This document shows positions 44,433-53,343 of a stretch of 64,000 bases of DNA, piece after piece. Numbering within the stretch: the first letter of the stretch is position 1; each line of letters begins with the position of its first letter. This stretch comes from Promicromonospora sp. MEB111. Its GTDB lineage: Bacteria; Actinomycetota; Actinomycetes; Actinomycetales; Cellulomonadaceae. The stretch is taken from contig NZ_JARVSD010000005.1 in NCBI RefSeq assembly GCF_030209445.1, forward strand, positions 62,001 through 126,000, given 5' to 3'. Position numbers and translations under genes: made by a program. The notes beneath the pieces are model-generated. The model did no database searches and was not told where the DNA came from. It saw nothing but the letters and a program-made list of their open reading frames with translations.

Positions 44433-47400
44433 TCACACCTCCAGCAGACCGCGCTGGTGGGCGAGGCTCACCGCCTCAGCCCGGCCCGAGGCGCCGAGCT
44501 TGGCCAGCAGGTTGGACACGTGCACGCTCACCGTCTTGGTCGAGATGAACAGCCGTTCGCCGATCTGCCGGTTGGACAGCCCCTGCGCGACCAGGCCGAG
44601 GACCTCCTCCTCGCGCTCCGTGAGGGTCGACGCCGTCGCGCGGCGGACCCCCGGCAGGTCGAGCCGTGCCCGCCGCGCCAGCGCACGGACGGCGTCGGCC
44701 AGCGGCTGCGCGCACATGTCCTCCGCCTCCGAGAGCGCCTCGGCGGCCTCTACCTCGGCGGCCTGTCGCTCGCCGGCGCCGAGCAGGGCCTCGGCCCAAC
44801 GGTAGCGCGACCGCGCGACCTCGTAGCGGTACCCGAAGCCGAACGCGTTCACCGTGTCCTGCCAGCTCGCGGCGGCCTCGCGCCACAGGTCGCCGGCGGC
44901 CCGCTCGCCGCTGTCGGCGCCCGCGGTGGTGCCCACGATCGCGTGGAGCCGGGCGTTCTCGGCGGCCGCCCGCTGCAGCCAGGCCCGTCCCTCGGGGCCG
45001 AGCACTCCGCCACGCGGACGTCCGCGCTGCGCCGTCTCGCGGGCGATCGCCAGGAGCGAGTCACCGCTGTCGAGGCGTTCGGCCGCGCGAGCCTCCACGG
45101 CAGTGGCGGCGGCCGAGCCGGGGGCGCCCGCGCGGCCCGCGGACCGGTCGGCCTGCGCCGCGTCGGCCAGGGCCGCGATCGCCAGCGCGGACAGCCAGAT
45201 CCGGCCGAGGAACACCTCGGTCCACACCTCGCCGAGGTGGTCGGTGATCCGCACGGCCAGCGCCGCGGCGTCGTCGTACCGGCCCGCCCAGGTCAGGGCG
45301 TCGACCAGGCTGCCGCCGCCGATCAGGGCGATCTGGCCGTCGCTCTGCCAGTGGTCGAAGAGGGCCTCGCCGCGTGCGATGACGTCGGCGTCGCCGCGGG
45401 CCACCGCGGCGTACATCTGCGTCGCCTCCAGGACGTGCTTGTGCGTGGCCGGCACCCCGCCGGCGGGCCGCGGCGTCAGGTCGCCGCGGAAGTAGAGCAT
45501 GACCTCCTGCAGGATCCGCAGGAAGACGGTGGGCGTGCTCCAGGCCAGCCCGAGCTCCTCGGCCCGGGCGAGCGCGTGCTCCACCCGCTGCTGAGCGGCG
45601 TCGAGCTCGCCGGCGTAGAACCGGTTGGCCGTGGCGTTGTAGAGCGTGCGCATCTCCGTGAGCACGTCGCCGGCCTCCGTGGCCGCCGTGCGCGCCTCGT
45701 CGAGGAGCGCCGCCGCCCGGTCGGGGTCGGCCACGTCGAGCACGGCGAGGGTCGAGAGCGCGGCGGCGAGCGCGCCGGGCTGACCGACGGACCGCGCCTC
45801 CTCGATGGCGCACCGGGCGTGGTCGCGGGCGTCGTCGTCCAGGTCGATGATCATCGTGACGCGCGCCAGCAACGCGTTGGTCCAGATCCGCTCGGGGCTG
45901 CGCTCCGGCAGCACCTCCAGGGCGGCGCGCAGGTCCTCGATCGCGGCCTCGACCTGGCCGGGCGTCTCGTCCCAGGTGGGCAGGTCGAGGTACCGGTGCA
46001 CGAGCACGTGCCGCAGCCCGGCCCGCCGCACGGGGTCGTTCACGCCCTCGACCGCGCGCTCGGTGAGCTTCACCGCGCGCATCGGGTCACCGGCGCGCGC
46101 GGCGGCCTCGCCCGCGGAGAGCGCGATGTCGACCCGGTCCTGGCCGATCCGCTCCTCGGCGTCGGGCACCGACTCCCACAGCGCGAGCACCTGCTCCCAG
46201 TGCCTGAGCTCCTCCTCGGGGGCGAGCAGGCGGCGGGCCCGCAGGGCCGCGTCGCGCGAAGCGGTCAGGGCCGCGGGCAGGTCGTGGCCCTCGTAGGCGT
46301 GGTGGGCGCGCTCGGCCGCGCTGCCGATCGGCATGCCGTCGGGCCCGTCCTGCTCGATCACCGCGAGGTAGGCGCGGTGCACCGATGATCGCTCGCCGGG
46401 CAGCAGGTCGGCGTACAGGGCCTCGGCGAGCAGCGCGTGCCGGAACTCCAGGTGGACCCCGGAGACCACCAGCACCTGCTGGGTCACCGCCTCGCGCAGC
46501 GCGGCGTCGACGTCGTGCGCGCCCCAGCGGGCGGCCGCGGCTCGGAGGAGCTCCTCGCGCACGCGGCGTCCGGCGACCGACGCGATGCGGAGCACCTGCT
46601 GCACCCCGGGGTCCAGTCGTTCCAGCCGGGTGCGGAGCACCTCGGTGAGCGTCCAGGGCAGGCTGGCCGAGTCCGGCCCGGCGTCCAGGAGCTCCTCCGC
46701 GAAGAAGGCGTTGCCCTCGGACCGGTCCAGCACGTCGGCGAACCCGGCGGCGGGCAGGGGCTGCCCCGCCAGGGCGGTCGTGAACTCGCGCAGCTCGTTC
46801 TCGGTGAACGGCTGCAGGTCGATCCGCTCCACGTGCTCCAGCCGGGACAGCTCGGCGAGCAGGGGGCGCAGGGGGTGCCGGCGGTCGACGTCGTCCGCCC
46901 GGTAGGTCACCACGATCAGGACGTTCTCGGTCCGGGCGCGGGCCGCGAGGAACCGCAGCACGTCGCGCGTGGACGCGTCGGCCCAGTGCGCGTCCTCGAC
47001 GACGAGCACGAGCGGGCGCTCGGGCGCGCCGGCGACCGCCAGGCTGCGCGCGATGCCCTCGAAGAGCTGGAGCCGCTCGTCGTGGTCGGCGTCGGCGCTG
47101 CTGCCGGGCTCCAGGAGCCGCCACAGGGCCGGCCGCTCCGCGACGAGTTCCGTGACCCGCGCGGCGGCGTCGGGCCCCGCGGCCCCGGCCTGCAGCTGGG
47201 TCAGGGCCTCGGTGAAGGGAAGGTAGGGGATGCCGACCTGGCCCAGGTCGACGCAGTGCACGACGACGGCACTGGCTCCCGCCTGCTCCGCCGCCTGTGC
47301 CACATGCCCGATCAGACGGGTCTTGCCCACGCCGGCGTCGCCGCCCACGAGCACGAGACCTGGCCGGCCGGCCGAGGCGCGACCCACCGCCAGCAGGAGG

Positions 47401-47459
47401 GAGGCAACCTGCTCCTGCCGGGAGACCAGGGGGATCGTCGTAGACCTTCGCACCTGCAC
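44433..47459 (-). CDS. Large AAA-ATPase LuxR family regulator (LAL/MalT-like)
   Basis: About 1008 residues from a GTG at 47459; the exact start is uncertain because no good ribosome site is seen. Walker A GGDAGVGKTR is at ~39-48 and Walker B LVVEDAHWAD at ~152-161. A long helical region of TPR-like repeats follows, with a LuxR HTH at the end (LTEREEEVLGLVAQGLSNRQ). Such STAND-type regulators bind an inducer and ATP, oligomerise and activate transcription. The open frame runs on upstream to 47963, but that part has the character of non-coding sequence. Target genes unknown. Confidence 0.9.
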   Translation of the reverse strand: MQVRRSTTIPLVSRQEQVASLLLAVGRASAGRPGLVLVGGDAGVGKTRLIGHVAQAAEQAGASAVVVHCVDLGQVGIPYLPFTEALTQLQAGAAGPDAAARVTELVAERPALWRLLEPGSSADADHDERLQLFEGIARSLAVAGAPERPLVLVVEDAHWADASTRDVLRFLAARARTENVLIVVTYRADDVDRRHPLRPLLAELSRLEHVERIDLQPFTENELREFTTALAGQPLPAAGFADVLDRSEGNAFFAEELLDAGPDSASLPWTLTEVLRTRLERLDPGVQQVLRIASVAGRRVREELLRAAAARWGAHDVDAALREAVTQQVLVVSGVHLEFRHALLAEALYADLLPGERSSVHRAYLAVIEQDGPDGMPIGSAAERAHHAYEGHDLPAALTASRDAALRARRLLAPEEELRHWEQVLALWESVPDAEERIGQDRVDIALSAGEAAARAGDPMRAVKLTERAVEGVNDPVRRAGLRHVLVHRYLDLPTWDETPGQVEAAIEDLRAALEVLPERSPERIWTNALLARVTMIIDLDDDARDHARCAIEEARSVGQPGALAAALSTLAVLDVADPDRAAALLDEARTAATEAGDVLTEMRTLYNATANRFYAGELDAAQQRVEHALARAEELGLAWSTPTVFLRILQEVMLYFRGDLTPRPAGGVPATHKHVLEATQMYAAVARGDADVIARGEALFDHWQSDGQIALIGGGSLVDALTWAGRYDDAAALAVRITDHLGEVWTEVFLGRIWLSALAIAALADAAQADRSAGRAGAPGSAAATAVEARAAERLDSGDSLLAIARETAQRGRPRGGVLGPEGRAWLQRAAAENARLHAIVGTTAGADSGERAAGDLWREAAASWQDTVNAFGFGYRYEVARSRYRWAEALLGAGERQAAEVEAAEALSEAEDMCAQPLADAVRALARRARLDLPGVRRATASTLTEREEEVLGLVAQGLSNRQIGERLFISTKTVSVHVSNLLAKLGASGRAEAVSLAHQRGLLEV

Positions 47460-47563
47460 ATCGTGCCACCGGTCACTGACAATCCCCCTGGCCTGGCCTT
47501 TCCCCGGGTTCGCCGCGGCGGCTCCCGCCGCCCGGGCGCCCACGGCGTCGGCGCCCACCGTGG

Positions 47564-47773
47564 TCACGCGAACAGGCCGTGCCGCTTGGCGGGCGCGGGG
47601 CGCATGCCCGCGATGCCCTCCCTGATCTGCTCCGTGCGGTTCACCCGCGCGGCCCACCGCTCCTGGCGGGCGGCGCGGTCCGCCGCGGTCGGCCGCTTGC
47701 TGCGCCAGGCCCTCTTGGCCTCGGCCTGCCGGTACTCGATCTCCGCGTCCACCGCGGGTCCCCACAACGACAT
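47564..47773 (-). CDS. Small basic protein of unknown function
   Basis: 69 residues, rich in Arg, Ala and Glu and probably helical (YRQAEAKRAWRSKRPTAADRAARQERW). A near-ideal GGAGGA lies just before the ATG, which supports translation. No known family is recognised. It lies upstream of the large LuxR-type gene on the same strand, with a ~105-base gap. Confidence 0.6.
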   Translation of the reverse strand: MSLWGPAVDAEIEYRQAEAKRAWRSKRPTAADRAARQERWAARVNRTEQIREGIAGMRPAPAKRHGLFA

Positions 47774-47880
47774 GATTCCTCCGATGTCCCCGGCGGGCCG
47801 TGTGCCCGTCCGGCTGATGAGGAAGACACTCGTCCTGAGTCGTGGGGTCGCGGATCGGGAGGTCGGCCAGTCCTGGCCGT

Positions 47881-47964
47881 CGGGGTACCTCAGAGCGGCG
47901 TCTGAGGTACCCCGGCGCGGGCCTGAGGTGGCCCTGAGGTGCCTTAGTGCACCTCAGGGGCACC
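47881..47964. promoter_or_regulatory. Two tandem palindromes sharing a CTGAGGT core
   Basis: A perfect 14-base hairpin (47881-47894 / 47901-47914) is followed by a 16-base one with one mismatch (47927-47942 / 47949-47964). Both contain the core CTGAGGT and its complement ACCTCAG, giving five copies in 84 bases. The flanking genes diverge (47773 leftward, 48120 rightward), so clustered operators fit better than a terminator. The rest of the 47774-48119 gap shows nothing clear. Confidence 0.5.
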
Positions 47965-48119
47965 GCGACGCGGTTCGTCCGGCGCCCGAGATGCCCGACG
48001 GGCCGGGTGGCGAGACACTGGGCGGGCGAGATTCAGGGAGTTCACAGCCCCACTATTGCGATCTACGTCACAGCAGACGCACACTGGAAGTAGCAGCGGA
48101 CCCAATTCGGGGGTGGATC

Positions 48120-48827
48120 GTGACCGGAACCGAAGCTGGAACGTACGACATCTTGCCCATGCTGGGCCGTGGGAAGCACCGCAATCCAAAGAAGGGCGCG
48201 TGCTTCATGGAGCTCGCCTCCTTCCTCGCAGGCGAGAAGTGGAGCGACCATCCAGCCTGCACGCACCCGCTCATCGCGATGCTGGCTCGTGCGGTGAACG
48301 ACCTGACGGCGGACCACGCTCGCCCGCAGCTCGCACCGCTGATCCCGTCGGTCATCGGCCTGACCAGCACCGACCCGCGCTGGGACGTGCGGATCGCGCT
48401 GCGCGCCGCGCAGACGGCGCTGCCGGTGTCGCCCGCGGACCGGCAGCAGACGCTCGCCGTCGCCGTCCTCGGCTCCGAGCGCATGCTCGACGTCCTGGAG
48501 GACCGTCCGGCTGGCACCCTCGCACCGGAGAGCAAGGACGCGCTGGCGTCCGTGCCGAAGACGGCGGCCTGGGCCGAGCGGTTCTGCGCCGGCACCAGCG
48601 TGCGGCCCAAGAGGTTCGTCCGTGACGCCGCGCCGAGCGTGGTCTCCACCGCGGTACAGGGCATCTCGGAGGCGTTCGTGCCGGACGTCGACGCACGCCT
48701 GAGGGACCTGCTCGCAGCAACGATCGCCGATGCGCGCCGCTGGACCGGGAACGCGGACGATGACGCCCGCATGCTCGACCCGCTGGCGTGGGGCCCGGTG
48801 GTCAAGGCGGCTCCGACAACTGCCTGA
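48120..48827 (+). CDS. Conserved-looking hypothetical protein
   Basis: 235 residues from the GTG at 48120 (GGGGGTGGA upstream). There is no signal peptide or membrane span. The first 45 residues, with TYDILPMLGRGKHRNPKKGACFMELASFLAG, look like a conserved motif. The rest is helical (HPLIAMLARAVNDLTADHARPQ). Family not recognised; the compact Cys-containing N-terminal motif suggests a small-molecule or nucleic-acid-binding role, but this is speculation. A hairpin terminator follows at 48852. Confidence 0.65.
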   Translation: MTGTEAGTYDILPMLGRGKHRNPKKGACFMELASFLAGEKWSDHPACTHPLIAMLARAVNDLTADHARPQLAPLIPSVIGLTSTDPRWDVRIALRAAQTALPVSPADRQQTLAVAVLGSERMLDVLEDRPAGTLAPESKDALASVPKTAAWAERFCAGTSVRPKRFVRDAAPSVVSTAVQGISEAFVPDVDARLRDLLAATIADARRWTGNADDDARMLDPLAWGPVVKAAPTTA

Positions 48828-48851
48828 CACACCTGGCCGGACAGGGGGAAC

Positions 48852-48885
48852 CGGGTCGGGGCGCACCAGGGGGCGCCCCGACCCG
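48852..48885. terminator. 13-bp hairpin terminator
   Basis: CGGGTCGGGGCGC (48852-48864) and GCGCCCCGACCCG (48873-48885) are perfect complements, 25 bases after the 48827 stop. Confidence 0.7.
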
Positions 48886-49013
48886 AGTCATGTCCGGACG
48901 GGCTCCCCGGGCAGGTCGCGCAGCTCGGCGAGAGATCGTGTCGAGACCTGTCGATCGGGCGGCGGCGAGATCGTCACCACCGTGTCAGACAGACCCGACC
49001 GGAGGACGGAACC

Positions 49014-49385
49014 ATGCGATACACGATCCTGCTGCACTACCCGGAGATGACGCCCGAGGAGCTCGCGCCCGGCGGCTGGGAGGAGGGCGAGCGCGAGTTC
49101 GAGGCCTACGCCACGGCGCTGGACCAGGCCGGGGTGCTGCTCTCGGCGGAGGTGCTCCAGCCCTCGTCGTCCACGACCACCGTCGCGGTGCGCGACGGCG
49201 AGCTGCGGGTCCAGGACGGCCCCTTCGCCGACACGAAGGAGCAGCTCGGCGGCACGTTCGTCGTCGACGTGCCCGACCTCGACGCCGCGCTCGCCTGGGC
49301 GCAGAAGGCGCCGTCGGTCCAATGGGGCACCGTGGAGGTGCGCCCCAGCGCCACCCACTTCGAGAACGGCGCGTGGACGCGCTGA
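49014..49385 (+). CDS. YCII-related (DGPF) domain protein
   Basis: 123 residues. The DGPF motif that names the family is present (VQDGPFADTKEQLGG), with the typical start MRYTILLHYPE. These small proteins are encoded next to ECF42-type sigma factors. That sigma gene follows here, with its GTG starting inside this gene (overlap 49373-49385). The exact function is unknown, though a link to the sigma factor's activity is inferred from the pairing. Confidence 0.92.
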   Translation: MRYTILLHYPEMTPEELAPGGWEEGEREFEAYATALDQAGVLLSAEVLQPSSSTTTVAVRDGELRVQDGPFADTKEQLGGTFVVDVPDLDAALAWAQKAPSVQWGTVEVRPSATHFENGAWTR

Positions 49386-50638
49386 CCGACCGCGCGGACG
49401 TGCGGGCCGTCGCGGAGGCGGCGGCCCGCACGTCGTACGGACGCCTGCTGGCGCTGCTCGCGGCCCGCGACGGCGACATCCAGCGCGCCGAGGACGCCCT
49501 CGGCGAGGCCTTCGAGCGCGCCCTGCGGCACTGGCCCGACGACGGCGTGCCGCACAACCCCGACGGCTGGCTCCTCACCGTGGCCCGCAACCGGCTGCGC
49601 GACCTGTACCGCTCCGCCGCCCACCGCACCACCGTGCCGCCCGACGCCGGACCCGAGCCCGCCGCGCCGCCCGAGGACGTCGACCCCGACGCGATCGGGG
49701 ACCGCCGGCTGGAGCTCATGTTCGTCTGCGCCCACCCCGCGGTCGAGGCGGGCATCCGCACCCCGCTCATGCTGCAGACCGTGCTCGGCGTGGAGGCCAC
49801 GGACATCGCGGCGGCGTTCGCCGTCCCCGCGCCCACGATGGCGCAGCGCCTGGTCCGGGCCAAGCGCCGCATCCGGGACGCGCGCATCCCGTTCCGGATC
49901 CCCGGCCGGGACGAGGTGCCCGACCGCCTGCCGCCCGTGCTGGAGGCGGTGTACGGCGCCTACGCCATCGACTGGCGCGGCGCCGCGCCCGAGGTGCGCG
50001 GATCGCTCACCGGCGACGCGCTCACGCTGGCCCTGCTCGTGGCCGACCTGCTGCCCGAGCCCGAGGTGCTCGGCCTGGCCGCCCTGCTCTGCTTCTCGCT
50101 GGCGCGCGCCGACGCGCGCGAGGCCGACGGCGCCTTCGTGCCGCTCGACGTGCAGGACGTCGCCCGCTGGGACACCGGCCTGATCGAGCGCGGCGAGGCG
50201 CTGCTCCGCCGGTCGCTCGCCGACCCGGCCTCGCCCACCGACCAGCCCGCCGGACCGCCTGGCCGGTTTCGCCTCGAGGCCGCGATCCAGTCCGTGCACT
50301 GCGCGCGGGCGCGCACCGGCCGCACCGACTGGCCCGCGCTCGTCACCCTGCACCGGGCGCTGCTCCGCGTCGCGCCGACGCTGGGCGGGCGGGTGGCACT
50401 CGCGGCGGTCGTCGCCCGGGTCGACGGCGCACGAGCGGGGCTGGCCGCGCTGGACGAGATCGTGGCGACGGAGCCGGCGTCGGGCCGGTTCCAGCCGCTG
50501 TGGGCGACCCGCGCGCACCTCCTGGCCGAGGCCGGCGACATCGACGCGGCCCGGGTCGCCTACGACAAGGCGCGCTCGCTCACGACGGACCCTGCCCTGC
50601 GGGAGTTCCTGGCCCTGCGGAGCGCCGCCGTCGGATAG
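49373..50638 (+). CDS. ECF sigma factor, ECF42-type with long C-terminal extension
   Basis: 421 residues from the GTG at 49373, overlapping the YCII gene. Region 2 is represented by LLALLAARDGDIQRAEDALGEAF, and region 4 by LMLQTVLGVEATDIAAAFAVPAP and RLVRAKRRIRDA. After about residue 180 a helical, TPR-like extension reaches the end (DEIVATEPASGRFQPLWATRAHLLAEAGD). This is the YCII-partnered ECF42 arrangement, which uses a C-terminal extension rather than an anti-sigma factor. Operon structure: YCII then sigma. Regulated genes unknown. Confidence 0.93.
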   Translation: MDALTDRADVRAVAEAAARTSYGRLLALLAARDGDIQRAEDALGEAFERALRHWPDDGVPHNPDGWLLTVARNRLRDLYRSAAHRTTVPPDAGPEPAAPPEDVDPDAIGDRRLELMFVCAHPAVEAGIRTPLMLQTVLGVEATDIAAAFAVPAPTMAQRLVRAKRRIRDARIPFRIPGRDEVPDRLPPVLEAVYGAYAIDWRGAAPEVRGSLTGDALTLALLVADLLPEPEVLGLAALLCFSLARADAREADGAFVPLDVQDVARWDTGLIERGEALLRRSLADPASPTDQPAGPPGRFRLEAAIQSVHCARARTGRTDWPALVTLHRALLRVAPTLGGRVALAAVVARVDGARAGLAALDEIVATEPASGRFQPLWATRAHLLAEAGDIDAARVAYDKARSLTTDPALREFLALRSAAVG

Positions 50639-50771
50639 GGCCACCGGGTGAAGTCGGCCACGCCGGTCCCGAAACCCGGATCCACTCCTCCCTACCAACG
50701 AAGCGAGCTCCTGGTTCGTCCTGTTCCACGAGGGGCGCCCACACGAGGGGGCCTGAGAACGGGGAACGACC

Positions 50772-50957
50772 ATGACGACCAGCACAGCGATGATCACCGG
50801 CAAGGACGTCGCGGCGGTCGAGCGCGATCTGCGGCGCATGGAGCTGCTCAACCGACGCGAGCACAGGATCCGCGCGGCCGGCCGGTCGGCCCCGATGACG
50901 TCCTACCTCACGCTCGCCTCGCGCTCGCGGGACCGCAGGCGGTACGCGGACGCGTGA
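50772..50957 (+). CDS. Small basic protein of unknown function
   Basis: 61 residues, Arg-rich (RRMELLNRREHRIRAAGR). GGGGAACGACC precedes the ATG. It is soluble and not recognised. It is short, and the only evidence is codon bias and the ribosome-like site, so a spurious ORF is possible. Confidence 0.45.
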   Translation: MTTSTAMITGKDVAAVERDLRRMELLNRREHRIRAAGRSAPMTSYLTLASRSRDRRRYADA

Positions 50958-51049
50958 CGTCGGAGGGGCGGGGCCGCAGATCCAGGGGGTTCGGCGGCCC
51001 TGCCTCATTTCACCCAGGAATTTACACGGAGCGATCCTGACCTGCCCCT

Positions 51050-51055
51050 TAGGCT
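51050..51055 (+). promoter_or_regulatory. -10 hexamer TAGGCT, leaderless start of PBP gene
   Basis: TAGGCT ends seven bases before the ATG at 51063. Confidence 0.5.
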
Positions 51056-51062
51056 CCTTGGC

Positions 51063-53219
51063 ATGAGCGGACACCCTTCACCCCATCTGCCAGCGGACGG
51101 TCATGCGCCCGTCCCGCCCCCGCCAGGTGGGTACGACGCGGTGCCTCCGGCCGTCGGACCCCCGCCGCCGCCCGTCCCGGTACCCGTCGGTACGGTGCCC
51201 GGACCGCCTCCTCCGCCCGGTGTCCCGGTGCCCGGAGGCGGCCAGCCACCCGTCCCGCCCCGGAAGAACGGGCGGCGCGCGCTGATCATCGCCGTCGTGG
51301 TGATCCTGCTGCTCGCGGCCGGCGCGGGGGTCTGGTACCTGCTGCGGCCGCCGCCGATCCCCGACCCGGAGCCCGCCGCGGAGCAGCTCGCGGCCGCGCT
51401 CCAGGCGGGGACGCCGGCCGAGTTCCCGCTGACCATGGAGACGTCCGCGTCACCCGACGAGCAGTACGCCTCGGTGTTCGAGCAGCTCGTGGCCGCCGTC
51501 GGCGAGGACGCCGGGACCGTGGCCGTCAAGAGCGTCACCCCGCTCGAGGAGGGCGACGGCGGTACCGCGACCGCCACCGCGACGCTCGCCTGGACCTGGC
51601 CCGTGGCGACCGAGGAGGCCTGGGAGTACGAGACGGTCGTGCAGCTCACCTACCCGGGCCCGGCCGACGGCGAGGCCGGCGCCTGGGAGGCCGCCTGGAA
51701 CCTCGGCGTGCTGGTCCCGGGCCTGGAGGCGGGTGAGCGGCTCGCGGTGGAGCGCACCGAGCCGGTGCGCGGCGACATCGTGACCACGAGCGGCGAGACG
51801 ATCGTGGGGCTCACCCCCGTGCACCGCGTGGGTATCGACAAGACCCGGCCGGGCTGGGACACGGCCGCCGCGCAGCTCGGCGCCGTGCTGGGCTTCGACC
51901 AGGCGACGACCGACGACATCGCGGCGCAGGTCCAGTCCGCGGGCGACAAGGCGTTCATCGACGTCATCACCATCCGGGACAACGACCCGGAGTACGACTT
52001 CAACGCCGCGATGGCGATCGCCGGCGTCGTCGGGATCCCCGACGAGATCCCCCTCGCGCGGGACCGCGACTTCGCACGCGCGCTGCTCGGCACGGTCGGC
52101 GAGGCGACCGAGGAGATCGTCAAGGACTCCGAGGGCACCATCAAGCCCGGCGACATGGTGGGCCTGTCCGGCGTGCAGGCGGCCTACGACGAGCAGCTGC
52201 GTGGCGTGCCCGGCCTGGCGGTGACCATCGAGCCCGGCGAGGACGCGGAGGGCGGCGAGAGCCGCGAGGCCTTCACGATCGAGAAGAAGGACGGCGAGCC
52301 CGTGGCCATCTCGCTCGACCCGGAGACGCAGCTGCGCGCCCAGGCCGCGCTGGCCGACTTCGGCGACCTGGCGAGTGCGATCGTCGCCATCAAGCCGTCC
52401 ACCGGTGAGGTGCTCGCGGCGGCGTCGGGCCCCGGCTCCGAGGGGTTCAACACGGCGACCCTGGGGCAGTACCCGCCGGGTTCCACGTTCAAGATCGCGA
52501 CGTCGCTGGCGATGCTCCGCGCCGGGACGACGCCGGACTCGACGCTGCCCTGCACCGCCACGATCAACGTGGAGGGCCGCGAGTTCCAGAACGTGCCCGG
52601 TTACCCGCAGTCCGCGATGGGCGACGCCGTACCGTTCCGGACCGTGTTCGCCAACTCGTGCAACACCGCCTTCATCTCGCAGCACCAGGCGATCTCGCAG
52701 CAGCAGCTGCACGACGCCGCGGCGTCGCTCGGCCTGGGCACCGAGCACACGGTGTCCTTCGGCGGTGCGGCGGCGTTCGGCGACGTGCCCACCGAGGCCT
52801 CGGGCACGGAGCACGCGGCGTCGATGATCGGACAGGGTCAGGTGCTGGCCACCCCGCTCGCGATGGCGACCGTCGCCGCGAGTGTCTCCGCAGGCCACAC
52901 TGTGTCCCCGTGGCTGGTCGAGCCGACGGGGGAGGAGGCGGACGCCGAGCCGGCGGGCGACCTCACCGCGGACGAGGCGGCCACGCTGCGCGACCTCATG
53001 GGTGGTGTGGTGCAGGAGGGCTCGGCCGAGCTGCTCCAGGACGTCCCGGGGATCGTCGGCGCCAAGACGGGCACCGCCCAGTTCGGCGACGGCTCCAAGG
53101 CGCACGTCTGGATGCTCGCGATCGCGAACGACCTGGCGGCGGTCGTGTTCATCGAGGAGGGCGAGCTCGGCTCGACCACGGCCGGCCCGGTGATGCACAA
53201 GTTCCTCACGGGGAGCTGA
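51063..53219 (+). CDS. Class B penicillin-binding protein (transpeptidase) with NTF2-like domain
   Basis: 718 residues. Residues 1-70 are a Pro/Gly-rich cytoplasmic tail and ~71-93 a membrane anchor. Next come an NTF2-like (MecA_N) domain (~100-215), a PBP dimerisation domain and a transpeptidase. Active-site motifs are S474-T-F-K, S532-C-N and K668-T-G. It cross-links peptidoglycan outside the membrane. MecA_N-bearing PBPs can have reduced beta-lactam affinity, but resistance cannot be judged from sequence alone. The terminal segment is duplicated after the stop, and a strong hairpin follows. Confidence 0.92.
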   Translation: MSGHPSPHLPADGHAPVPPPPGGYDAVPPAVGPPPPPVPVPVGTVPGPPPPPGVPVPGGGQPPVPPRKNGRRALIIAVVVILLLAAGAGVWYLLRPPPIPDPEPAAEQLAAALQAGTPAEFPLTMETSASPDEQYASVFEQLVAAVGEDAGTVAVKSVTPLEEGDGGTATATATLAWTWPVATEEAWEYETVVQLTYPGPADGEAGAWEAAWNLGVLVPGLEAGERLAVERTEPVRGDIVTTSGETIVGLTPVHRVGIDKTRPGWDTAAAQLGAVLGFDQATTDDIAAQVQSAGDKAFIDVITIRDNDPEYDFNAAMAIAGVVGIPDEIPLARDRDFARALLGTVGEATEEIVKDSEGTIKPGDMVGLSGVQAAYDEQLRGVPGLAVTIEPGEDAEGGESREAFTIEKKDGEPVAISLDPETQLRAQAALADFGDLASAIVAIKPSTGEVLAAASGPGSEGFNTATLGQYPPGSTFKIATSLAMLRAGTTPDSTLPCTATINVEGREFQNVPGYPQSAMGDAVPFRTVFANSCNTAFISQHQAISQQQLHDAAASLGLGTEHTVSFGGAAAFGDVPTEASGTEHAASMIGQGQVLATPLAMATVAASVSAGHTVSPWLVEPTGEEADAEPAGDLTADEAATLRDLMGGVVQEGSAELLQDVPGIVGAKTGTAQFGDGSKAHVWMLAIANDLAAVVFIEEGELGSTTAGPVMHKFLTGS

Positions 53220-53249
53220 TCCCCTCACGGGGAGCCGATCCCCGAGCAC

Positions 53250-53318
53250 GTACGACAGAGCGCCTGTCCGACGGTCCCCGGCGATGCCGGGGCGGGTCGG
53301 GCAGGCGCTCTGTCGTAC
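53250..53318. terminator. Long composite hairpin after PBP gene
   Basis: Outer arms of 23 bases (53250-53272 and 53296-53318) pair with one G-T wobble, and an inner CCCCGGC/GCCGGGG pair adds a second stem. It stands between the PBP gene and the convergent lipoprotein gene. Confidence 0.7.
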
Positions 53319-53343
53319 GGCGTCGTACGGCCTCGGCGGGCGG

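Noticed and set aside
44457-46388. 643-codon plus-strand open frame opposite the LuxR-type gene
   Set aside because: Shadow frame; the opposite strand encodes Walker and HTH motifs.
47460-47963. N-terminal extension of the LuxR-type regulator
   Set aside because: The extra ~170 codons contain the hairpins, overlap the 69-residue gene region, and lack domain character.
46437-48119. Open frame extended upstream of the 48120 gene
   Set aside because: It crosses the LuxR-type gene on the other strand, and the palindromes at 47881-47964 lie within it. The GTG at 48120 with a GGGGGTGGA site is a better start.
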